NCBI GenBank assembly: GCA_023634235.1
Contig: JAMKCF010000068.1
Location: forward strand, 317,501 to 381,500
Source: Pisaster brevispinus
Lineage: Eukaryota > Echinodermata > Asteroidea > Forcipulatida > Asteriidae
DNA length: 64,000 nucleotides
Direction: 5' to 3'
Each line of letters starts with the position of its first letter. The stretch's first letter is position 1. Shown piece after piece: positions 34,752 to 46,585 of this stretch. Made by a program: the position numbers and the translations under genes. The notes under the pieces were generated by a model. That model was not told the origin of the DNA and searched no databases. It saw nothing but the letters and a program-made list of their open reading frames with translations.

Positions 34752-37119
34752 TCTGAGACTACAACTGAGACTACAACTGAGACTACAACTGAGACTACAA
34801 CTGAGACTACAACTGAGACTACAACTGAGACTACAACTGAGACTACAACTGAGACTACAACTGAGACTACAACTGAGACTACAACTGAGACTACAACTGA
34901 GACTACAACTGAGACTACAACTGAGACTACAACTGAGACTACAACTGAGACTACAACTGAGACTACAACTGAGACTACAACTGGGACTACAACTGGGACT
35001 ACAACTGGGACTACAACTGGGACTACAACTGGGACTACAACTGGGACTACAACTGGGACTACAACTGGGACTACAACTGGGACTACAACTGGGACTACAA
35101 CTGGGACTACAACTGGGACTACAACTGGGACTACAACTGGGACTACAACTGGGACTACAACTGGGACTACAACTGGGACTACAACTGGGACTACAACTGG
35201 GACTACAACTGGGACTACAACTGGGACTACAACTGGGACTACATCTGGGACTACATCTGGGACTACATCTGGGACTACATCTGGGACTACATCTGGGACT
35301 ACATCTGGGACTACATCTGGGGCTACATCTGGGGCTACATCTGGGACTACATCTGGGACTACATCTGGGACTACAACTGGGACTACATCTGGGACTACAA
35401 CTGGGACTACAACTGGGGCTACAACTGGGGCTACAACTGGGGCTACAACTGGGGCTACAACTGGGGCTACAACTGGGGCTACAACTGGGGCTACAACTGG
35501 GGCTACAACTGAGACTACAACTGAGACTACAACTGAGACTACAACTGAGACTACAACTGAGACTACAACTGAGACTACAACTGAGACTACAACTGAGACT
35601 ACAACTGAGACTACAACTGCGACTACAACTGCGACTACAACTGCGACTACAACTGCGACTACAACTGAGACTACAACTGAGACTACAACTGAGACTACAA
35701 CTGAGACTACAACTGAGACTACAACTGAGACTACAACTGAGACTACAACTGAGACTACAACTGAGACTACAACTGCGACTACAACTGCGACTACAACTGA
35801 GACTACAACTGAGACTACAACTGAGACTACAACTGAGACTACAACTGAGACTACAACTGAGACTACAACTGCGACTACAACTGCGACTACAACTGCGACT
35901 ACAACTGAGACTACAACTGAGACTACAACTGAGACTACAACTGAGACTACAACTGAGACTACAACTGAGACTACAACTGAGACTACAACTGAGACTACAA
36001 CTGAGACTACAACTGAGACTACAACTGAGACTACAACTGAGACTACAACTGCGACTACATCTGCGACTACATCTGCGACTACATCTGCGACTACAACTGA
36101 GACTACAACTGAGACTACAACTGAGACTACATCTGAGACTACAACTGAGACTACAACTGAGACTACAACTGAGACTACAACTGAGACTACAACTGAGACT
36201 ACAACTGAGACTACAACTGAGACTACAACTGAGACTACAACTGAGACTACAACTGAGACTACAACTGCGACTACAACTGCGACTACAACTGAGACTACAA
36301 CTGAGACTACAACTGAGACTACAACTGAGACTACAACTGAGACTACAACTGAGACTACAACTGAGACTACAACTGAGACTACAACTGAGACTACAACTGA
36401 GACTACAACTGAGACTACAACTGAGACTACAACTGAGACTACAACTGAGACTACAACTGAGACTACAACTGAGACTACATCTGAGACTACATCTGAGACT
36501 ACATCTGAGACTACATCTGAGACTACAACTGAGACTACATCTGAGACTACATCTGAGACTACATCTGGGACTACAACTGGGACTACAACTGGGACTACAA
36601 CTGGGTCTACAACTGGGTCTACAACTGGGTCTACAACTGGGTCTACAACTGGGTCTACAACTGGGGCTACAACTGGGGCTACAACTGGGGCTACAACTGG
36701 GGCTACAACTGGGGCTACAACTGGGGCTACAACTGGGGCTACAACTGGGGCTACAACTGGGGCTACAACTGGGGCTACAACTGGAGCTACAACTGGGGCT
36801 TCAACTGGGGCTACAACTGGGGCTACAACTGGGGCTACAACTGGGGCTACAACTGGGGCTACAACTGAGGCTACAACTGGGGCTACAACTGGGGCTACAA
36901 CTGGGGCTACAACTGGGGCTACAACTGGGGCTACAACTGGGGCTACAACTGGGGCTACAACTGGGGCTACAACTGGGGCTACAACTGGGGCTACAACTGG
37001 GGCTACAACTGGGGCTACAACTGGGGCTACAACTGGGGCTACAACTGGGGCTACAACTGGGGCTACAACTGGGGCTACAACTGGGGCTACAACTGGGGCT
37101 ACAACTGAGACTACAACTG
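34752..37119. repeat. 12-bp minisatellite, about 197 copies in perfect register
   Basis: The base unit is GAGACTACAACT. Variants in the first four bases are GGGA, GCGA, GGGG, GGGT, GGAG and GAGG; the last four vary as AACT or ATCT. Variants are grouped in blocks of identical neighbours. No insertion or deletion breaks the 12-bp phase over about 2.37 kb. Because 12 is a multiple of 3, two plus-strand frames and some minus-strand frames stay open. The minus-strand Ser-Cys-Ser-Pro reading is stopped at 36801 by a CTTCAACT variant. Confidence 0.98.
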
Positions 37120-37140
37120 GAAGCTATCAACCAGATGCCT

Positions 37141-37225
37141 CAATCTCAAAACACCAACCTCAAATCTCCAATTTCCAAACTCCAAACTCCAAACCCCAAA
37201 CTCCAACCTCCGAACTCCACACTCC
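37141..37225. repeat. Short C/A-rich 7-bp repeat next to the minisatellite
   Basis: CCAAACT, CCAAATCT and CCAACCT variants recur about ten times, strongly strand-biased. Confidence 0.8.
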
Positions 37226-38395
37226 AATCTGAAAATGGTTGGTACAACCAAAATAAAGGACAAGGTAAAAACATGCTGAAAATATTGATAGGGTTTAACA
37301 AGCGCCAAGAATTTAGTTAGGAAGTGTACGATTTTAAGAAAAGATCTTATACGCGAACAACCACTCTAAAAGGTGAAGCTGCCAACATTTTCATCTTACA
37401 GTCAAGGAAATTTTCTACAATAATCTGGGCGATATGAAGAACATGGGGGAAAACCTAAAATAATTGGGGAGATTTTCAAATTTGTTTATCTGAACCTGGA
37501 AAGATGGATTTATTTTCAGGGAACTATCCGCAGAAACAGGGAGAGTTGGCTGCTCTAAGGATGGCAAAAAACCAGTTTTTTGACAATGTACATTAGTTGG
37601 ATTGCGGGGCAAATTCACCTCCAACAAACAGCTAGACATAGATGAAAGTGTTTATTCGTGCTCCCTTACATGTTAAACTGTGTAGATAATGGATTTCTCT
37701 CTTTATTTCTGGTCTTGTAACAGAAATTCTTGTCTAGTGCATATTTTAAGCAACATGCAAGCCCTGCATTCTTGTGGATTTCCCCAACAAATGCAAGCCC
37801 TGGAACAAGGGGCGAATTCCATAGGGCTTTTCAAGGTGACTAATGTCAGAACAAAATATGGGGAAGAAGAAACCTCCTGAAAACTGAACTGTTGATTTAG
37901 GTCACAAACTTTCTCTTCTACAAGATCTACCAATCCTGTATTATACCTTTAATAATACTCAATCGTACCTTTTCATGAGCCATGGGATGAAGAGCCGACT
38001 CAGACAGCACAAACCCATGAAGAAATAGCTGTGCCTACTGGACAAAGACAATTCAAAAGAACACATATGAAAACTTTGGAAATAATTAAGTTCTGGGAAG
38101 AAACTGCAGACACAGATTTTGTAAGTGTAACTTTTTGGTTTAGGACTGTGGCAAGTCAAGATAGAATGGTATATGCACACACAATTTGCAAGTGGGCAAT
38201 TGGTAGCAGGAGGGACTGACCGGAGATCAGTGACGACGTCTGACCAAATCAAGTTTTTTTTTACACTTGGTCACTTATCTCCAATGGATTTTGAAATTAT
38301 AAGTTTGCCTCCGCTGCTCAAAATCCAATCTGGATTGAGCCTGACCCATAATCTGACTATGCATTCATCCCTTGTTCTGTTCTACAATAATTAGT

Positions 38396-38466
38396 GGAGT
38401 GTTGTGGCCTAGCGGTCCAGTGATGCAGACCTTACAGAACAGACTGGGCTTGTTATCAGAACAACA
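38396..38466 (+). repeat. tRNA-like SINE relic inside the 1.7-kb unit
   Basis: GTGTTGTGGCCTAGCGGTCC has an A-box-like TGGCCTAGCGGT, but the position of the B-box is degenerate (GGGCTTGTTATCAG). The same relic is at about 40122, 53862 and 59431. It is an ancient SINE head amplified with the array, not a tRNA gene. Confidence 0.5.
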
Positions 38467-41144
38467 CAAAAGGACACTTTAAATGTGGTTCCATTAGCCT
38501 GCATCGCCTGCATATGTTATGATCTGAAAGTCTTCAAACTATAAGTGAATGGCAAAAACTCAAAAAGCCGAACTTTCTCAGGTGTCATCAAGAGTTCAAA
38601 CAAGATCCCACTGATGTAAGACTTGATTCATTGAAGCAATTATCAATAAACTTCAAATATTGATAGGGTTCAACAAGCGTCAAGAATTAAGTTCGGAAGT
38701 GTACGATTTCAAGAGAAGATCTTATACACAAACAACCACTCTAAGGTCAAGCTGCCAAAATTTTCATCTTGCAGTCAAGGAAATTTTCTACAATAATCTG
38801 GGCGATATGAAGAACATGGGGGAAACCTAAAACAATTCGGGAAATTTTCAAATTTGTTTATCTGAACATGGAAAGATGGATTTATTTCTAGGGAACTATC
38901 CGCAGACAGGGAGAGTTGGCTGCTCTAAGGATGGCAAAAAACCAGTTCTTTGACAATGCATATGAGCTGGATTGCGGGGCAAATTCACCTCCAACAAACA
39001 GCTAGACACTGATGAAAGTGTTTATTAGAAAATTAAATTCAGCTCTCACACACTAAATTCTGACGAGTGGCAAGCTATGTCATTACCCTGCAGGAGCAAA
39101 GGCCATTATTTCGAGTTGGAACGCAGACCCGAGGCCACTAATTTTAGAGTCTGGCCAGTAAACTAATGACCAGACCAGTCCAAAGGTCTTATAAAATTTG
39201 TACCTTTTCATGAGCCGTGGGATGACGAGCCGACACAGACAGCACAAACTCATGAAGAAATAGCTGTGCCTACTGGACAAAGACAATTCAAAAGAACACA
39301 TAGGAAAAAGTTGGAAATAGTTAAGTTCTGGGAAGAAACTGCAGACAAATGAAATCACTCTTGTGTCAGTGCTTGTTCAGATAAAAACAGTTTACATGTT
39401 AAACTGAGTAGATAATGGATTTCTCTCTTTATTTCTGGTCTTGTAACAGAAATTCTTGTCTAGTGCATACTTTAAGCAACATGCAAGCCCTGCATTCTTG
39501 TGGATTTCCCCATCAAATTCAAGCCCTGGAACAAGGGGCGAATTCCATAGGGCTTTTCAAGCTGACTACCGTCAGAAAAAAATATGGGGAAGAAGAAACC
39601 TCCTGAAAACTGAACTGTTGATTTTGGTCAGAAACTCTCTTCTACAAGATCTACCAATCCTGTATTATACCTTTAATAATACTCAATCGTACCTTTTCAT
39701 GAGCCGTGGGATGACGAGCTGACACAGACAGCACAAACCCATGAAGAAATAGCTGTGCCTACTGGACAAAGACAATTCAAAAGAACACATATGAAAAAGT
39801 TTGAAATAATTAAGATCTGGGAAGAAACTGCAGACACAGATTTTGTAAGTGTAACTTTTTGGATTAGGACTGTGGCAAGTCAAGATAGAATGGTATATGC
39901 ACACACAAGCGGCAAGTGGGCAATTGGTAGCAGGAGGGACTGACCAGAGATCAGTGACAACGTCTGACCAAACCAAGTTTTTTTTACACTTAGTCACTTA
40001 ACTCCAATGGATTTTGAAATTATAAGTTTGCCTCCGCTGCTCAAAATCCAATCTGGATTGGGCCTGACCAATAATCTGACTATGCATTCATCCCTTGTTC
40101 TGTTCTACAATAATTAGTGGAGTGTTGTGGCCTAGCGGTCCAGTGATGCAGACCTTACAGAACAGACTGGGCTTGTTATCATAACAACACAAAAGGACAC
40201 TTTAAATGTGGTTCCATTAGCCTGCATCGCCTGCATATATGATCTGAAAGTCTCCAAACTATAAGTGAATGTCAAAAACTCAAAAAGCCTGAACTTTCTC
40301 AGGTGCAATCAAGAATTCAAACAAGATCCCACTGATATAAGACTTGATTCATTAAGAAAATTATCAATAAACTTCAAATATTGATAGGGTTTAACGTGCG
40401 TCAAGAATTAAGTTAGGAAGTGTACGATTTCAAGAGAAGATCTTATTCGCGAACAACCACTCTAAAAGGTCAAGCTGCCAACATTTTTCATCTTGCAGTC
40501 AAGGAATTTTTCTACAATAATCTGGGCGATATGAAGAACATGGGGGAAAACCTAAAATAATTGGGGAGATTTTCAAAATTGTTTATCTGAACATGGAAAG
40601 ATGGATTTATTTTTAGGGAACTATCCGCAGAAACAGGAAGAGTTGGCTGCTCTAAGGATGGCAAAAAAACAGTTCTTTGACAATGTGTATGAGCTGAATT
40701 GCGGGGCAAATTCACCTCCAACAAACAGCTAGACACAGACGAAAGTGTTCATTCGAAAATTAAATTCAGCTCTCACACACTAAATTCTGACGAGTGACAA
40801 GCAACATCATAACCCTGCAGGAGCAAAGGCCATCATTTCGAGTTGGAACGCAGACCCGAGGCCAGTAATTTTAGAGTCTGGCCAGTAAACTAATGACCAG
40901 ACCAGTCCAAAGGTCTTATAAAATTTGTCAGTTACTTATACAAAAAGTACATGTACATCACTAAGTAGTAACTTGAGGAAGAAAGATATAAATCCACTGT
41001 TAACTTTGAGTCAATCTGCTAAGTATCTTCCAACTCTGTTATTGAACTACCCACCCCATAAGACAAATGAAATCACTCGTGTCAGTGCTTGTTACACTGT
41101 GAATGGCCTGGATGTGATTTTACAACACAAATGGAAAGGCTATT

Positions 41145-41560
41145 TTGTTGGATGTGATTTTGGGGCTAGAATGTGATTTTATCAAAAATCACATCCGAGC
41201 CAGAAATCACATCCATGATAATTGCTCATAGCCAAAATCACATCCACTGTCTGGCTGAATTACCAAAATCACATCCACTGTCTAGGCCCTTGCCAAAATC
41301 ACATCCAAGCCAGAAATCACATCCATGATAATTGCTCATAGCCAAAATCACATCCACTGTCTGGCTGAATTACCAAAATCACATCCACTGTCTGGGCCCT
41401 TGCCAAAATCACATCCAAGCCAGAAATCACATCCTTGGTTAATTGCCACTATCCAAAATCACATCCACTGTCTGGCTGCATTACCAAAATCACATCCACT
41501 GTCCCGGCCCAAGCCAAAATCACATCAGAGCCAGAAATCACATCCATAGTAATTGTGCCT
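41145..41560 (+). repeat. Left subterminal repeat array of the 12-kb element
   Basis: About 14 copies of AATCACATCC, mostly as CCAAAATCACATCCACTGTC, are arranged in a higher unit of roughly 110 bp. The mirror array is at 52590-53060. Confidence 0.9.
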
Positions 41561-42495
41561 AGCACAATGTCTGGCTGCATTACAGAAACACGTCTGGTGC
41601 GAGGCAGAAATCACATGGGTACGTTTCGCTGCTAACTTCGCTGCTAGCTATATTAGCAAACATTTTTGATCGTGTGAGCACAGAATGTTGCTATTTTTGC
41701 TGCTAACTTCGCTGCTTACTCCAAACGTTAGCAGCAAAAATTTCCGCTGCTAATAACTCAACTAATCAATGATATTTGATAAAGGAATTTTTCTCGTGTG
41801 AACGCAACTGACCTTAGCTAGCTGTAAACCTGATTTCAGCAAGTTGATTTTTAAACGCTGTTTATTTTTTTCTCCTTGTGTTGCGTGTAGGCCTAGACAA
41901 GTTTGTACATCTAACTTGACGTCATCTATATTCATCATAATGGTTAAATTGTACTCACTACTCATAACATAAACAGAGAATAAAGCTTAGACGAAAGAAT
42001 CGGCCACCTTTAGGATCCATGTTAGTAAATTATTAAATCGATTTAAAAACGTTTCCCACGTCCGTCGACAACCTTGCGAGGTGATCAACCTCCTTCCCAT
42101 AGACAGGCAACGCACGTGCTGTGGTACGATGACATCGCACACCCCCAAATGGGGACGAAATTGTAACACTGAACTTGGCTGATGAGGCAATGTGTTCAGT
42201 GACAAGAACGGACCATAAAAAAAACATTTCTCATTCCGAATCACTGGGAATATAATACAATCACTGCGAACTAAGACAAAAAATGTGGACCAACATGTAG
42301 ACTCTTCAACAAAACTACTACAGTGGCAGAGAAAACTACCTCAAGCCGAAACATTCTGTGCTGGCTAAACTGCGACCATACCTCGTGTGAACGCAAGGTA
42401 CTTTTTAGCCAAGTCAAGCGAACCCCGCCGCTGTGAATATTTAGCAGTGAAGTTAGCAGTGAAGTTTAGCTACTCGTGTGAACATCGTACATTCC
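41561..42495. mobile_element. Possible nested MITE
   Basis: The left side has GTACGTTTCGCTGCTAACTT (41617) with CGCTGCTAGC. The right side has TTAGCAGTGAAGTTAGCAGT and ends ATCGTAC (about 42490), an imperfect inverted match. CTCGTGTGAACGCAA recurs inside. Minus-strand frames at 41987-42244 have no recognised product. Confidence 0.4.
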
Positions 42496-45400
42496 AATGT
42501 CACATCTTGGTCCCCCAAGCGGTTGCGGTCGCATTATTATGAACGAGTTCAATAGACTTCAAAAAATACACAACGATCACAGCCAGCGTCTGTGGTTGAC
42601 TACTAGTTTAAGTTTTGCATCTTATCACCATGGGAAGTGGACTGTGATACATCTTTACTTACCGGCATGATCAGAATTGCTAACCAGATTATGTCAATAA
42701 TCACTGCCCGCAATGATTATGTTTAAAACTCAGAGAATCCTAATTAGTTTTCAGATCTTTTTTATCCATGCAGGAGCAGTATTTATGTTGGCATATTGTT
42801 TTACAGTTGCTCAGTCACCGTAAAACATCATTAGACTGGAAGATGATACACATTACATGTAGGCTTTCACATACCAATGACTGGGGGGGGTTCTTGAATA
42901 TAATGTTTGTTACGCTCGATGTAACTACCTTATCAATATAATTATGATCAAGTCATCATTCATGTTTACCCCTGAAGTTATAAACAAGTACCACATGAAA
43001 TTGGCAAAACCTAAAAGTAACATGAGAGTTGACAATATAAAAGGGTAGTTACAATGGAATGCCACTAATTTGAACCACAACATTTCTATACAAATTCTTT
43101 CAGAGTAAAATGAGTATTGGGGAAAAAACATTATTGCTAGGGACGGTGAAGACCATGCAGATGTTCAAATTCGGCGTCACACAGGAGCGAGTTTTGAGAA
43201 AAGTGAACAATTCTTCCAATATTCAGAGACTTTCAAATTGTATGCCTATGCCAGAAAATTTGTAGGAAATATGCATTTTCTACCAAAATATTCAGTTCGT
43301 AATTGCCAAATTAGACACATTTAAATTAATAAAAATGTTCAAGGTTGCAAAGTTTTTGTTGTTGTTTATGTTTCTTTGATAACAGTATCTCATGGACCAA
43401 ACAACACTGAAACTAACAGCAATGGTGTAGTCATAAGAGAGACCCTAGATATAGAAGTTACAAAGGCCGCAAAGTCAGAAATTTATTTAGGCGCCTTCAG
43501 AGCATTGCCTGTCCAAATGGCCATCCTTTCCCCATGAACCTCACTCGCCCATTACTTTGGAAAGGGCTATACATACAAATCCCTACAGTACAGTGTATAT
43601 ACTGGTGAATGTTGTCTAATATTCCAGTAACAACTACATCATTCTACGACTCACTTATTCTGCTTGTAATATTTTTAAAGCTTGACGTAACGTTTATGTT
43701 GAGGTTGATCAGATATCGAAACCTAAAACAAACAAAAAACAAAAACAAACAAGCAAACACAAAATGAGCAGACCTACCCGACATTACACTAAATTTGGAC
43801 CCTAGACATGTGTATACGCGCCAAATTATGACACGCATGCACGGAAAATCGCAACCCTCCTCCCCCATGAGGACTAATTTTCCAAGATTTATTTTTCTGC
43901 ATCAATTATAATCCGACTGATGTTACAGCTTTAGGTAGGCCTTTACTATTTCTTAATTGTTCTTGGGTGACTTGTCTTTTCGAGTGGATTAATTTTATTG
44001 CTAGAAATTCATATTAAAATAGTGTTTTTTCTTCTTACCTACCATGTTGGTAGGTAGACCAATATCATAATATTATGTAAATAGCAACATTTGGCTTCTG
44101 TTGGTGTACAGGCAGACAGACAGATAATGTAAAACAATCTTTAAAATGTAAAAACATACAGAATACTCACATTAAAATTTAATCTTGTAGCACCTCTTTA
44201 TGCTCCCCCATGCCAAAATTTCAGCTGACATTGCACACTCATTCGTGTTTGCATTTAATTTCGTAAACGTGACTGCGAGCATAGAGGTTCTTTATGCTGC
44301 GAGTAAGCCTTATGTGTGGGGAGTTGAGCAGTCATCGAAAACCCATTCCCCGCGTCCCGCGCGCGCCAAAAAAAAAGAAAAAAAAAAAGGACTGAGTGAG
44401 ACTTACCATCGACATAGCAGATTCTGGACGAGTAGATTCTGGACACTAGACCTTCCGTTAACTTCAATATTTATCAGTGAATTGGGGAAAAACAATATTC
44501 CAAGTCCCGTCTTAAATAAAACACCGTTAAACAGATGACCAGTTTCTGACATTAACAGTGGGCAATTCACACGTCATAAGAAGATAAGCCAGTTTGCTTT
44601 TAAGATATCTACCTCCATGGTTTCACATATTGCCCAGTAGTCATAGCAACACTGTGACATGGCCTAAACCACAGTCCATGCAGGGCTTGATTACGTAATT
44701 TTAATTGACTGATGACTGCTGTCCTGCATAAGGCCCTGTTGTATGAACATGTAGCTTAGACGATACCTGTACATGTTGTAGCGTTTCTTCAAAGTTCCAT
44801 CATTAAAACCCAATGCTCTAGTAGTGCATGTATGGCATCTTATTCTTATGAACTTCAACAAAAGCTTACCATAAATTAATAAGGTTTATTAGAAGTACAT
44901 CTACGTGTAAATGTACTGTTTGTTAAGTACACCGCAGAACAGCTTGTCAAGAAATACTAAAGTGATTACTAATTTTTTTATTCATGAAAAAAACACACCA
45001 AAAAACAAAAATACTGCCAGGCAAAACACTGCACATGTTTACATGATCTATATGGGATTTGTTTTACAAGTGCTGTAACTTTGTAGGCAGTAACGGGAAA
45101 TACGTGCTACAAGGCCATAGCTCTGGCCATGGAGGCTGTTCTGAGTGCTCACTAGTATCAAGCTGACAAAATCCAATCACAAACTTACCCTAACTATTTA
45201 TGTAATCGTCAAATTTGTTGCTCAGTGCAAACTGCTTATCGATTTGGAAAGTGGAAAGTGGAATCCAGTTTAAAATAATAAGAATAACAATAATAATGTA
45301 AAAATTGAAATACTTTGAAAATGGGGGATAAGATCATTTGGGGGGGGGTAGCTCAAGATTTGATGTTGCTAACGCTTGGCCAAATTAATATTATATAACT

Positions 45401-45858
45401 TATTCAGTAATCAAATGTTGGCAAACATTTCAAGTAAATCGTCTGCTTCACAATCTGGTATTGTTTGTCTTCGCAAGTGTTTTTTGGTCAGTGAGCGAAT
45501 GGCTGCAGTAAGAATATTGTAAAAACCGTTGTCTCAAGAAACAGAAGTCATCCTAATTCCTATCAGGATCAGCTATATGACCACAAAATTATATGCGCAA
45601 TGACCATTAGTTTTGTCAAAACATTCAGATTACTGATCTGCAACCACAATCGAGTAAAAAAGAAAACGACAGAGGAATTTACTTGGCAGACAGCTCAATT
45701 TGCTGTCCCTAGAGCCGGCTATGTTGACCCTTTGACCTCTGGTCAATCGCCACAAACATAAACATTGGTTACGTGTTCTAAAAATCCAGCCAAGGTCGTA
45801 CTCAACAGATCCCCTTCGAGATCACATAACACCATCTATTGGACGTAGAACACTAATA
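42496..45858. other. Interior of the 12-kb element, no gene recognised
   Basis: AT-rich. The longest frame, 112 codons at 44200-44538, has no family resemblance. A strong minus-strand donor-like site (ATGTCGATG then GTAAGT) lies near 44405, but no exon could be built. No transposase motif was seen. Confidence 0.35.
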
Positions 45859-46585
45859 CCGCGTTTACACTAGATCCAGAAAGGTGGATTGAGATCCGGC
45901 AATTTTTTAACGACCGCAGATCAAGATCCTGTGTCGCGTTTACACCAGCGCTTGATCCGGCTCCGATCCCACTTTTGAACCGGATGTATATTGGTCATGA
46001 CGTCACCGCTCCTCGCAAAGAGCTCAAAGGTCACGATTACAGCGCGCCACTTCTAGAAATAATCATTATCAAGGCGAAGGTAGAATGCAGAAAATACAGT
46101 ATACAGCAAATGATACGGATAACAACGACCATGCAGGTAGAAATATTTGGTAGATGGGAATTTAAAAAATACAGGCAACAAGGCAAGCTCCGAACGTAAC
46201 GATGTATGTATAAGGACGCTGAAAACAACAAAACGTTTCACACACGCACAGTCCATGTGCACACAGCACACACACAAAATATAAACAGCGACGGATGTCC
46301 CACCAAAGCACAAGCAAAAAGCGCGCCATTCGTAGCGAAACCGGAAATGACCACATCAAATTGCGGTGTCTGATCCACCTTTGCGTTTACACTTGTATTT
46401 GGAATCCACTTTGCCGGATCTGATCCACCAATTGCCGGATTCAACCCTCCTCGAAAGGTGGATTAAAATTGCCGGATCTTGAACCGGGTCTGATCCGGCT
46501 TTTTTGCGTTTACACTAGCCGTTAATCCACATTGCCGGATCAGACCCGGGTCTGATCCACCTTTCTGGATCTAGTGTAAACGGGG
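45859..46585. mobile_element. Non-autonomous DNA transposon (MITE), copy 2
   Basis: The left end CCGCGTTTACACTAGATCCA and the right end TGGATCTAGTGTAAACGGGG are inverted. It is nearly identical to copy 1 at 5029-5861 except for about 100 bp missing. It sits inside the 12-kb element. Confidence 0.88.

Noticed and set aside
36801..37130. Minus-strand Ser-Cys-Ser-Pro repeat protein of 109 codons
   Set aside because: It comes entirely from the 12-bp minisatellite. Its left limit is one variant unit and there is no conserved flank.
38031..38219. 62-codon frame PTGQRQFKRTHMKTLEIIKF repeated in several array units
   Set aside because: It recurs because the whole 1.7-kb unit is repeated. The frame is not extended into a longer protein and neighbouring segments have stops in all frames.
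41325..41549. Frame with repeated PKSHPLS, also found at 52639-52875 on the other strand
   Set aside because: The identical peptide arises from the mirror-image subterminal arrays of the 12-kb transposon. It is a by-product, not a duplicated gene.
41190..41560. Regular repeats with differing spacers, considered as a CRISPR array
   Set aside because: The spacing is short and irregular, the spacers themselves repeat, the context is a eukaryotic transposon end, and a mirror copy exists at the other end.
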